From a virus, in IMG/VR virus record IMGVR_UViG_3300050821_002527, positions 1-57,673 of that record: a stretch of 57,673 nt of DNA; one strand, written 5' to 3'. Positions 30,657 through 38,390 of this stretch are shown piece after piece. The translations under genes and the position numbers were made by a program. Every line of letters starts with the position of its first letter. The first letter of the stretch is position 1. The notes beneath the pieces are model-generated. The model was not told where the DNA came from. It made no database searches and saw nothing but the letters and a program-made list of their open reading frames with translations.

Positions 30657-31292
30657 ATGAATAAAATGGATCTAGTTAAAGATATTGAGGTTAGGTATTC
30701 CGATACTTTAGCTATACTTGCTGATGAATTTAAGAAAACTCCTGAATTTAAAGAGTTTCCTAAGATTCCTCGGTTAAATAAAGAAGTAGTAGTTACGGAG
30801 AAGATTGATGGTACAAACGCCTGTGTAGTAGTGGTAGAGAAAGAACATGGCCAATCGTTTGCTGACCGACAAGTATTTGCACAATCTCGTAATAGAATCA
30901 TTACGCCGACATCAGACAACTACGGATTTGCTAAGTGGGTTGAAGAGAATAAAGAGACCCTTAAACAGCTCGGACCAGGACACCATTACGGAGAGTGGTG
31001 GGGGAAAGGAATCCAAAGAGGATACGGAATAGGTGAGAAACTATTTAGTCTTTTTAATGTATCTAGGTGGGGCGATGCTCGTCCAGCTTGCTGCTCTGTG
31101 GTTCCTATTCTCGGTCGTGGTATGGGATTTAATATTGTCGAAGTAGCTCTTAATAAGCTTAAATTAGAAGGAAGTGTAGCTTCTCCGGGGTTTATGAAAC
31201 CTGAAGGAGTGATGGTATTTCATGCTGGCGCTAATCAGTACTTTAAGGCATTCGTAGAAAATGATGACCTCCACAAATATCAGATCGCCTAA
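30657..31292 (+). CDS. RNA ligase (Rnl2-like nucleotidyltransferase)
   Basis: A 211-aa protein with the ligase nucleotidyl-Lys motif EKIDGTN (Lys near residue 49), a middle motif GEWWGKGIQRG, LFNVSRW, motif IV EGVMVFH and motif V KAFVE. Length fits a bare nucleotidyltransferase domain without a C-terminal module. It would seal nicks in RNA, for example tRNA cut by host anticodon nucleases, which suits a genome that carries its own tRNA. Substrate RNA vs DNA not provable by eye. Confidence 0.8.
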   Translation: MNKMDLVKDIEVRYSDTLAILADEFKKTPEFKEFPKIPRLNKEVVVTEKIDGTNACVVVVEKEHGQSFADRQVFAQSRNRIITPTSDNYGFAKWVEENKETLKQLGPGHHYGEWWGKGIQRGYGIGEKLFSLFNVSRWGDARPACCSVVPILGRGMGFNIVEVALNKLKLEGSVASPGFMKPEGVMVFHAGANQYFKAFVENDDLHKYQIA

Positions 31293-31695
31293 GTATTACC
31301 TCGCAGGACCAATGAGTGGGTATGCAGATTTTAATGTGCCTGTTTTTAAGGAAGCTAAAACTATCCTGGAACAACAAGGTCTAAGTATCCAATTACCGTA
31401 TGATATTGAGAGTACTGTACAAGAAGGGTGGGAGTGGGAGGATTACTTAGGAGAAGATATTAAGCTTATTGGTAGATGTAAAGGAATAATAGTTCTTCCG
31501 GAATGGCAACGAAGTAGAGGAGCTAAACTAGAGATTGCTGCAGGCTTAATGAAAAGCTTGAAGGAGCCCGATTTTAGATTTGCTGAGCTAGTTAGAGGAA
31601 ACTATCTAAATTGGTTAGAATCTTTTGAAATAGCTAATTGGTGGCATGACGTATGGGATGAGTATAGTAAAGTACCCTACAATAAAGGAGAATAA
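31261..31695 (+). CDS. DUF4406 / nucleoside deoxyribosyltransferase-like protein
   Basis: YYLAGPMSGYADFNVPVF is the typical opening of DUF4406 proteins (nucleoside 2-deoxyribosyltransferase-like Rossmann fold). It is followed by an EDYLGEDIKLIGRCKGIIVL segment and a helix containing SRGAKLEIAAGL with the characteristic Glu. Such phage enzymes are thought to act on nucleotides or N-glycosidic bonds. It overlaps the RNA ligase by 32 bp. Start ATG 31261 or 31264. Confidence 0.75.
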   Translation: MMTSTNIRSPKYYLAGPMSGYADFNVPVFKEAKTILEQQGLSIQLPYDIESTVQEGWEWEDYLGEDIKLIGRCKGIIVLPEWQRSRGAKLEIAAGLMKSLKEPDFRFAELVRGNYLNWLESFEIANWWHDVWDEYSKVPYNKGE

Positions 31696-31698
31696 TTT

Positions 31699-32139
31699 AT
31701 TCCTAGGAATTGGGCTTGGGGAAAGAAGAGAGCATCGGGGTATCGTAGTGGAGAAGAAGAAAGGATTGCTGAATGGCTTACTACTCACGACGTACCGTTT
31801 AAATACGAAGCAATAAAACTGGAGTATGATAAACCATTACGCAAAGGCTTATGCGTCTCATGCGGGAAATCCAAGATAGTGCAGCGGCTTACGTATACTC
31901 CAGATTTCATTTTGGAGAATGGAATTGTAATAGAGTACAAAGGCCGTTTAACATCAAAGGACCGGACAAAGCTTCTAGCAGTAAAGAAAGCTAATCCAGA
32001 AATAAAACTAGTTCTGCTACTATCTGCTGATAATAAATTGGAAAAGAAGAATGAAAAACGATATAGCTCTTGGTGCACAGACAATGGATTCGATTTCGCC
32101 ATTCGCACACCTCCAACAAGGTGGCTCAGGGGAACTTAG
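31699..32139 (+). CDS. T7 gp3-like endonuclease I (Holliday-junction resolvase), ATT start
   Basis: The conserved parts are YRSGEEERIAEWL (near 15-27, catalytic Glu), LTYTPDFILENGIVIEYKGR (Asp, Glu and Lys of the nuclease site) and SSWCTDNGFDFA, as in phage T7 endonuclease I. The inserted CVSCGK lacks a second pair. The N-terminal half has no ATG, GTG or TTG. AAAGGAG at 31684-31690 is followed after 8 nt by ATT 31699, giving a 146-aa protein of T7 length. The enzyme resolves branched DNA before packaging. Confidence 0.8.
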   Translation: MPRNWAWGKKRASGYRSGEEERIAEWLTTHDVPFKYEAIKLEYDKPLRKGLCVSCGKSKIVQRLTYTPDFILENGIVIEYKGRLTSKDRTKLLAVKKANPEIKLVLLLSADNKLEKKNEKRYSSWCTDNGFDFAIRTPPTRWLRGT

Positions 32140-32635
32140 GACTCGATGGTGGAAGTGGCCAAGTAAAGACAATACACACTGCGAAGGCTGCGGAGCGGGT
32201 ATCTACGATCTTTGTAAGTGCGCAGATGATGAGAAACCTAAGAAAGAGAACCAAGGTTATCCTCCAAACTATTTAGATAATAATCCTAAGACTGTCTTTG
32301 GTACTAAGAAGCTTCCGCTAGAACTAGTACCGCCAAGTGCGATAGCAGCTCTAGCAGAGGCTTTTGCAGATGGAGCTAAGAAGTATGGTCCTTACAATTG
32401 GAGAGAAAAGACTATCTCCTCTAGTGTGTATTATGGCGCAGAACAAAGACATATGACTGACTGGTGGGACGGAGAAGATATAGCTGAGGATAGTGGTATA
32501 GGGCACCTTAAACATGCTATGGCTTGTATAGCAATGCTTATAGATGCAGCTTCGGTAGGTAAACTGAACGATAATAGGCCCCCTAAAGGGGCTATGCCTA
32601 AGTTGCAGAAAGAATGGTTAGAGAAACATGGATAA
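32051..32635 (+). CDS. dATP/dGTP diphosphohydrolase-like protein (DUF5664)
   Basis: The C-terminal 130 residues carry the conserved pattern LELVPPSAIAALAEAFADGA, KKYGPYNWRE, YYGAEQRHMTDWWDGED and HLKHAMACIAMLIDA, known in phage DUF5664 proteins (MazG-type all-alpha NTP pyrophosphohydrolase relatives). A short N-terminal zinc-like CEGCGAGIYDLCKC precedes it. It overlaps the endonuclease gene by 89 bp, so initiation at ATG 32084 is also possible. A dNTP-pool role is inferred from the family. Confidence 0.78.
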   Translation: MKNDIALGAQTMDSISPFAHLQQGGSGELRTRWWKWPSKDNTHCEGCGAGIYDLCKCADDEKPKKENQGYPPNYLDNNPKTVFGTKKLPLELVPPSAIAALAEAFADGAKKYGPYNWREKTISSSVYYGAEQRHMTDWWDGEDIAEDSGIGHLKHAMACIAMLIDAASVGKLNDNRPPKGAMPKLQKEWLEKHG

Positions 32636-33002
32636 AATTCCTGAGTGGATCGGTGTAGATCTAGATAAGACTTTAGCTAAATACGAGCAAGGGGATATAG
32701 ACAGGTGTGGTCCTTATTTTATAGGTTCACCTATAATGCCTATGGTAGCTAGAGTTAAACACATGCTAGCTATGGGGAAGACTGTAAAGATATTCACAGC
32801 TAGAGTATCTATTGGAACTCCTTCTGAAATTGCTTGTATAGAAGCAGTAATTCAGGAGTGGTGTAGGGAATTCATTGGAAAAATATTAGAAGTAACTTGT
32901 GTTAAAGATATAGGTTGTATGCAAATCTGGGATGATAGAGCGATATCGGTAGAACCAAATACAGGTAAGATTTTAACGGAAATGAAAGATGAGGCAAGTT
33001 AA
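32628..33002 (+). CDS. HAD-like phosphatase (124 aa)
   Basis: GVDLDKTLA gives the DxD catalytic pair near residue 9, KIFTARVS the motif II Thr near residue 56, and IWDDRA the motif IV acidic pair near residue 105. A compact HAD phosphatase of the polynucleotide/nucleotide phosphatase type common in phages. It overlaps both neighbours by 8-14 bp in the nucleotide-metabolism run. Confidence 0.8.
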   Translation: MDKIPEWIGVDLDKTLAKYEQGDIDRCGPYFIGSPIMPMVARVKHMLAMGKTVKIFTARVSIGTPSEIACIEAVIQEWCREFIGKILEVTCVKDIGCMQIWDDRAISVEPNTGKILTEMKDEAS

Positions 33003-33159
33003 GAAATTAATCGAGGAGGTTCTCACAGTCTGTAGATGGGATGATACTGGAGTAACCTTTGATCTATATGACCAGGCCCGTAGAGCTGGAGAGGAAATAG
33101 GGATGACGGAGAAGGAATTAGATAGTCTTACCGGAGTAGAAGATATTGACGGAGATTAA
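32989..33159 (+). CDS. Small helical protein (56 aa)
   Basis: ATG 32989 overlaps the HAD gene end by 14 bp. Charged helical product (VKKLIEEVLTVCRWDDTGVT) with an acidic tail. Overlaps the next TTG start by 14 bp. Function unknown. Confidence 0.55.
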   Translation: MRQVKKLIEEVLTVCRWDDTGVTFDLYDQARRAGEEIGMTEKELDSLTGVEDIDGD

Positions 33160-33376
33160 TCCTCTTATTGAGGAAGTACAGATTCTTCGGAAAGCTCTTG
33201 AACAACTACATAATTGTACTTTACGTATGTGTTGTCATATTCGTGAAGGAGTAGGGGATAATCCTAGTAGTACCAAAGAAGTAGTGCACGTACTACGAAA
33301 AGATTGGAACAGAGCTTTTGATGAAATTATAGTTCCACCTTATAATAGACTATATTGGGAGACTGATTTACCTTGA
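33146..33376 (+). CDS. Hypothetical helical protein (76 aa)
   Basis: TTG 33146 with GGAG 9 nt upstream. Helical with a Cys cluster (LHNCTLRMCCHIREG) and a Trp-rich end. It ends in TTGA overlap with the phosphoesterase start. Function unknown. Confidence 0.55.
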   Translation: MTEINPLIEEVQILRKALEQLHNCTLRMCCHIREGVGDNPSSTKEVVHVLRKDWNRAFDEIIVPPYNRLYWETDLP

Positions 33377-34092
33377 AATTGAGATTAGGCAAGAATCGTG
33401 TGCTTGTGGTTAGTGATCTCCAATGCCCATTTGAACATGAAGATGCATTGGAGTTCGTTAACGCAGTAAAGGTAAAATATGCAACCGATCGTGCAGTCTT
33501 TATCGGAGATGAAGTCGATTTTCACGCTTTCGCCGGAAAATTTCCTCACGATCCAGATGGTAAGAGTGCTGGGGACGAATTGTCCGACGCTGAGCTTCAC
33601 CTTAAGCCGTGGTACGAATCCTTTCCATTGGCGGAAGTTTGTCTTTCCAATCACTTGGAGCGAATATATAAAAAGGCTTACAATGCCGGTTTTCCAAAAA
33701 GAGCTATCTTGGCTCCAAGAGAACTTCTCCGTGCTCCTGAAACCTGGAGATGGGAAAGAAGCTTTACAATTGATAGTGTCAAATATGAACATGGAGATAG
33801 TCAAGGGGGATTGGATGCAGCAAGATTACTAGCTATCGCAAATAGACAATCTACCGTCATAGGACACCATCACGCCCACGGAGGAGTAAGATTCCTAGCT
33901 AATGATAATGAGATGATCTTTGGAATGAATGTAGGATGCCTTATTAATCGTCATGCTTATGCTTTTGCTTATGGATTAAATAATAAGTTTAAGCCTACAT
34001 TAGGGTGTGGAGTAGTTATCTACGGAGCCCCTTATTTCGTTCCGATGATTGTTTCTGGTAAGAATGAGCGATGGATTAAGGAGATCATATAG
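33373..34092 (+). CDS. Calcineurin-like metallophosphoesterase
   Basis: Motif I is VVSDLQCPFEH (Gln where most members have His), motif II FIGDEVDFH, motif III LSNHLER, then YEHGDSQ and GHHHAHGG. Together these form a di-metal phosphoesterase site in a 239-aa chain. The start is TTG 33373, overlapping the previous stop. Phage members act on nucleotides or nucleic-acid ends; substrate unknown. Confidence 0.85.
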   Translation: MKLRLGKNRVLVVSDLQCPFEHEDALEFVNAVKVKYATDRAVFIGDEVDFHAFAGKFPHDPDGKSAGDELSDAELHLKPWYESFPLAEVCLSNHLERIYKKAYNAGFPKRAILAPRELLRAPETWRWERSFTIDSVKYEHGDSQGGLDAARLLAIANRQSTVIGHHHAHGGVRFLANDNEMIFGMNVGCLINRHAYAFAYGLNNKFKPTLGCGVVIYGAPYFVPMIVSGKNERWIKEII

Positions 34093-34093
34093 T

Positions 34094-34345
34094 ATGTTTA
34101 AGTGGATCATTATCACAGCTATTTTCAATATCCATTCAGGTGCTCTTACTCACGTTACTCCTGAGGTAAATGATCAAGGAAAGGTGATTGAGTATATTGC
34201 CGATACTCCCCAGGAATCCTATGCAGCCTGTTCTCATAAGCTCATGGAAGAAGGAGTGCAGAAGCCAGACGCCAATGGGGATATTAAGCTCTTCCAATGC
34301 CTCCCAGAGACTATTAAAGACGATAATACCGATAATGAAGTATGA
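34094..34345 (+). CDS. Small exported-type protein (83 aa)
   Basis: ATG 34094 with AAGGAG about 10 nt upstream. MFKWIIITAIFNIHSGALTH reads as a signal peptide. The mature part has two Cys (YAACSHKLM and FQCLPE) and an acidic end. Compare the 56-aa exported-type protein at 2910-3080, which has similar organisation. Possible periplasmic protein. Confidence 0.6.
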   Translation: MFKWIIITAIFNIHSGALTHVTPEVNDQGKVIEYIADTPQESYAACSHKLMEEGVQKPDANGDIKLFQCLPETIKDDNTDNEV

Positions 34346-34374
34346 AGATTCCTCTATAGTTAAACCATAATAAT

Positions 34375-34713
34375 ATGAATACACCTTACGACTTGTTTGC
34401 AGATGAAGGGATTCTTAAATCTGGTTGGGCTTCCTTTGTTCAGCCTCTAGTAGATGAGTGTAAAGAAAAAGGGTATCAGATCTCTCAGATTAAGGAGAAA
34501 TATGGTACCCTTAGATTTTATGGTGATTTTCCCAATGACTTTTATCTTAAAGTAGAGAGAGCTGAAAAACTATCAGGAACTACTTGTATTCAATGCGGGC
34601 AACCTGGAAAAACCTATTATATAGGTTGGTTTTTAACTCTCTGTCCAGAGCACGCAGAAAAACATTATGGTGACTCTTTACTTGGTTATGTAGATCCTAG
34701 GGAGATAGAATGA
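34375..34713 (+). CDS. Zinc-binding hypothetical protein (112 aa)
   Basis: The C-terminal half holds CIQCGQPGKTYYIGWFLTLC followed by EH, a C2-CH zinc knuckle seen in a recurrent phage/prophage family. The first half is helical with GTLRFYGD. Overlaps the next gene by 4 bp. Function unknown. Confidence 0.65.
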   Translation: MNTPYDLFADEGILKSGWASFVQPLVDECKEKGYQISQIKEKYGTLRFYGDFPNDFYLKVERAEKLSGTTCIQCGQPGKTYYIGWFLTLCPEHAEKHYGDSLLGYVDPREIE

Positions 34714-35165
34714 GAATTGGTATCGTAGGAAGTGAAGCTTCTAAGTTCACTCCTGAAACAGAGATATTAGCACGACACGCTATTTTATCTAGAATTAGAA
34801 AAGATGGAGGAGATGTAATAATCTCAGGAGAATGCCATCTAGGAGGAGTAGATATTTATGCAAAAGAAATAGCCCAGCACTGGGGCCTGGGCTATATTGG
34901 GTATCCGCCTAAACATCACTCCTGGACTTATGGATATAGGCCCAGAAATGTTAAAATAGCTAAGGAGTCAGATAAAGTAGTCTGTATAACCATTAAGGAT
35001 TATCCAGCAACTTACGATGGTATGAAGTTTATTAGATTAATTGATGGTAAGGAAACTCCTTATTGCTATCATTGCGACAGTTATAGTCACGTAAAGTCTG
35101 GTGGTTGCTGGACAATGCACTATGCACATAAATTAGGTAAGAATATTGAATTAATTATTATTTAA
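34710..35165 (+). CDS. SLOG/DprA-like Rossmann nucleotide-binding protein (151 aa)
   Basis: GIVGSEASKF opens a Rossmann fold, followed by DVIISGECHLGGVDIYAKEI (Gly-rich SG loop typical of the SMF/DprA/LOG (SLOG) superfamily and YspA-like phage proteins), then RPRNVKIAKESDKVV. SLOG domains bind nucleotides or NAD-derived ligands. A C-terminal Cys/His set (CYHCDSYSHVKSGGCW) may bind zinc. Last gene of the rightward unit; its stop shares bases with the opposite late operon. Confidence 0.72.
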   Translation: MRIGIVGSEASKFTPETEILARHAILSRIRKDGGDVIISGECHLGGVDIYAKEIAQHWGLGYIGYPPKHHSWTYGYRPRNVKIAKESDKVVCITIKDYPATYDGMKFIRLIDGKETPYCYHCDSYSHVKSGGCWTMHYAHKLGKNIELIII

Positions 35166-35884
35166 ACGTGATATGTCCCTTCAATTAATAACTGACCATT
35201 TGCAGAAAAAGCTGAACCTTGTAATGCACTATTAGTTCCTGAAGAGCCTATAACAAACATAAATCCAGTAGTAGTACCCGGAGGGAGTACAAAACTTAAT
35301 ACTCCTCCGGAGAAATTTATCATATTTGGGAAAGCAATATTAGTAGCTAGACCTGCCCCAGCTGCAGGCATAGCCGGCATACCAGATATGGTTACTCCTC
35401 CAGTAGGAGAAGAAATAGTTGTCCAAGTAATACTGAAATTGAAGTATACTACATGTCCTATTTGACTGTAGACTGCACTACTAATAGTTTGATTAATAGA
35501 CCCAGAGGTGCCAAAATTAATAACTGGGAAAAAAGCTACCTTATCTACAGATAGTACAGCATAATTAGCAGACGCTGGTGCGGGAATATATGGATCTACA
35601 TCCTCTAGTAATATACCTCCTGCACTATATAATTGGTATCTATATATTACAGTGGGATTCAAATATATAGGTACTAATCTACCATCGCCAGCCGCTGTAG
35701 TACCACCAGTACCTGGAGTTTGACTTAACGGAGTAGTTAAAGCTCCATCCGCATAGACATTAGCTAAAGTAGTGGTACCAGTGGTATAAAACTGATAGTA
35801 TGCTCCGGGCTGAATTGCCCCAGTAGTTGATAAAGGTTTAGCTCGCGCATCGTAAAATAAAGCACCAGTAGGTGGTGAAGACAT
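35162..35884 (-). CDS. Appendage/tail-fibre-like virion protein (240 aa)
   Basis: The first 90 residues (YYQFYTTGTTTLANVYADGA, LVPIYLNPTVIYRYQLYSAG) match the common adhesin-type module in which a GTTT...A-Y-D stretch is followed by a strand-rich body, as at the N-terminus of phage tail fibres and spikes. The rest is Gly/Ser/Thr beta structure with no enzyme motif. It is the last gene of the leftward operon and may be a short receptor-contact or decoration fibre. Confidence 0.65.
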   Translation of the reverse strand: MSSPPTGALFYDARAKPLSTTGAIQPGAYYQFYTTGTTTLANVYADGALTTPLSQTPGTGGTTAAGDGRLVPIYLNPTVIYRYQLYSAGGILLEDVDPYIPAPASANYAVLSVDKVAFFPVINFGTSGSINQTISSAVYSQIGHVVYFNFSITWTTISSPTGGVTISGMPAMPAAGAGLATNIAFPNMINFSGGVLSFVLPPGTTTGFMFVIGSSGTNSALQGSAFSANGQLLIEGTYHV

Positions 35885-35885
35885 A

Positions 35886-38387
35886 TTATTGGTGTCCTTG
35901 AGAGATTAAGTCATTTAAATCCCTAGCATCTGGGTCGTTTTGACTCATTTTAGTTAATTGAGCGGTCAGTGCCGGCATAGCTCCAGTAGGGGCTTTAGTA
36001 GCCTGAGCTAACCACGATACTGTACGGGGATTAGTTAAAACCCTGGACATTATAGGGTTAATAGCTGATGCAGCTAAAGCAGTACCAGCAACACCTGCGG
36101 CTGCTAGATGATTACCTGCCACTATGTGGCCTCCTGCCTCGAGAACTTTCTCTCCTAAGAGAGCTATAGTTCCCCCCCATACCCCTCCATGACCAGTAGC
36201 TTGTTCAAGCTTATTAACTGGTTTCAAATACCCCTGTTTCTTTAGTAGATCTAAAGTATCACTTAGAGAGTCTAGTCCACTCCTTAATTGACCAGGACTA
36301 CCCCAACCTGATTTAGTATTAAATAAGGCATCCTTAGCTTCCGGGGACATATTCTTCCAGCCATTAAAGAATCTATCCGCATCGAAGGTCTGATCAGGTG
36401 CTCCTGATTTTCTACCCAGTTTATAGAGTACGGAAGCTCTAAATTGATTCTGACCGTTATCATCCATAGCCCCCATTACTTGAGATAACTTTCCAGCATC
36501 ATCTTTAGTTCCTCGTAGAGCAGCTTTAAATACCTGACCAGGATCACTGGAAAAGTTCTTCCCTACTACTTTCATTAATACTTTCTGTTGAGCAATATTA
36601 TTCTTGGCAGTAGTATTGTACATATCCCAGGCATCTTGAGCTTGCTGACCTTTGGTAGCTATATGATTATTGAGATCGTCATTAACAGCGCCATAGATCT
36701 GCTTTAATTGGCCAGCTTGTCCGGCATCTCTAGTAGCTCCAATAGCTCTACCGGTAACTGTTCTGATCTTCATTAATTCATCTACAGACCAAGGAGTAGG
36801 TTTAAGTACTGGATTAGTTTGTGATGGAGTATCTATAGGTTGAGGAGTCTGAACAGGCCCAGGAGTAGATTGTCCTGTTTTAGTATTATAAGAAAAGCTA
36901 GTCCCAGGAGTATTGGGGTTTTTAGGATTAACTACTGCCGGAGTAGTGGTAGTTTGTGGAGCTTTAACTGTATAGACTGGATTCTTAGGACTATCACTAA
37001 TAGTATTTCCAGTAGCCGCCGTAACGGCGTTAGGGTTCTTATCTACCTGCCAACCTTTTCTAGCTAATCCCTCGAAAGTCTTAGCTTCATTAGGGCTAAC
37101 ACTAAAATCACTAACTAAAGTCTTCCCTTGAGAAGTAGCTATTCTAGCTAAAGTATCTAATCGAGCTGATCCCTCTCCTTTTCCTTGGGCTTCGGGAAGA
37201 GTATCATCTCGATATACTCGTAAATTTCCTTGAGCATCTTCAATAGCATGACTTTCTCCATTAGGAGAGGTTACCGTGTGGTAACCTTCATCTACATTGT
37301 AGGAAGTAGGAATAGGAGGCTCTTGCTTACTCTGAACAGCTTTAGCTATCCCTCGAGTCTTAGCTCCAGTGAGAAGTTTATCTACTTCTGGATCTCCAGT
37401 TTGAGTAGTAACATTCTGTACTGTCTTCTCTAAATTAGGTGCTGCTAAAGTAGAGTCTTTAGGTACTTCTTTATGAAATGCTTGTCTAGCATCACTTATC
37501 TCATCATTCAAAGAAGTTACTTTAGCTTGTATACCAGTCTTAGCAGCTTGTCCCCCGGTAGCTGCCGTCGGAGGAGTAGTATTACCAGTAATCTTACTGG
37601 TAATATCATCAATAGAGGCTTCTACTTGAGAATTAATCCCTCTTCTAGTATTAGCTAAAGGACCCCCACCAGGACCATAGCTACCTACAGTCTCGAGTCT
37701 CCTAAGAATAGGAGAATTAGCTGCCTGCCCCGCGGAAATAGCTATCCCTGCATTATTGGCGTTAGCTATATTAGCTTGCATATTGGCAGCACCCTCAGAG
37801 CCACCCCGTATTAGGCCGCGTGCTCCTGCCTGTGCTATAGATGGTCCCATGGGAGCCACCATACCAGCTAAGAATTGCCCAGTAGGTCCTGCTCCTGCCT
37901 CAGCAGCTCCTTGAGAGGCTGCTCCTGATAGCATAGTAGGCGCTATAGCTTCCGGACCAAATAAGGCTGCACTAGGAGCTGCTTCTACTCCAGCTCCTAC
38001 AATACGAGCAAGTCTACTATTTGTATTTGTCTTAGGTAGGCCTAACCTATCCGCTGCTTCCTTAGCGATAGCTTGATATACGGGGTGATCTATATCTTGA
38101 GGAATACCTTGCTCTTCTTGAGTCTGATGAGGAAGCATACTTTCAATACCAGAACCTACAGTATCCAGTAATCTACTAGTACCTGTAATTAGTTGTCTTG
38201 GAACAGCTTTAAGTATATCTCCAACAGTACTGGAAGACTCTGGCTTAACTTGAGAGGTTTGAGTAGGCGTTTTTGTATTAGATTGTGCTTTAACCCCTAG
38301 ATCAGCAAAGAGAGGATTAGTCTTTACAGGGGCAACATCCTGATTAGGAGTTACTCCTAGATCGTCCATTAATGGATTAGTAGCCAT
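35886..38387 (-). CDS. Large ejection/internal virion protein with GNAT-like insert (833 aa)
   Basis: An Ala/Gly/Gln-rich protein with hydrophobic Gly-rich segments (near 110-200) like DNA-ejection proteins that line the ejectosome. The N-terminus repeats NPLMDDLGV and NPLFADLGV. Near residue 395 EAQGKGEGSARLDTLARIA fits the GNAT acetyl-CoA loop Q-x-x-G-x-G, followed by SVSPNEAKTFEGLARKGWQV, the usual end of that fold. Residues after about 520 are helical. One base separates it from the next gene, and it ends the ejection-protein set. Confidence 0.75.
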   Translation of the reverse strand: MATNPLMDDLGVTPNQDVAPVKTNPLFADLGVKAQSNTKTPTQTSQVKPESSSTVGDILKAVPRQLITGTSRLLDTVGSGIESMLPHQTQEEQGIPQDIDHPVYQAIAKEAADRLGLPKTNTNSRLARIVGAGVEAAPSAALFGPEAIAPTMLSGAASQGAAEAGAGPTGQFLAGMVAPMGPSIAQAGARGLIRGGSEGAANMQANIANANNAGIAISAGQAANSPILRRLETVGSYGPGGGPLANTRRGINSQVEASIDDITSKITGNTTPPTAATGGQAAKTGIQAKVTSLNDEISDARQAFHKEVPKDSTLAAPNLEKTVQNVTTQTGDPEVDKLLTGAKTRGIAKAVQSKQEPPIPTSYNVDEGYHTVTSPNGESHAIEDAQGNLRVYRDDTLPEAQGKGEGSARLDTLARIATSQGKTLVSDFSVSPNEAKTFEGLARKGWQVDKNPNAVTAATGNTISDSPKNPVYTVKAPQTTTTPAVVNPKNPNTPGTSFSYNTKTGQSTPGPVQTPQPIDTPSQTNPVLKPTPWSVDELMKIRTVTGRAIGATRDAGQAGQLKQIYGAVNDDLNNHIATKGQQAQDAWDMYNTTAKNNIAQQKVLMKVVGKNFSSDPGQVFKAALRGTKDDAGKLSQVMGAMDDNGQNQFRASVLYKLGRKSGAPDQTFDADRFFNGWKNMSPEAKDALFNTKSGWGSPGQLRSGLDSLSDTLDLLKKQGYLKPVNKLEQATGHGGVWGGTIALLGEKVLEAGGHIVAGNHLAAAGVAGTALAASAINPIMSRVLTNPRTVSWLAQATKAPTGAMPALTAQLTKMSQNDPDARDLNDLISQGHQ

Positions 38388-38390
38388 AAA

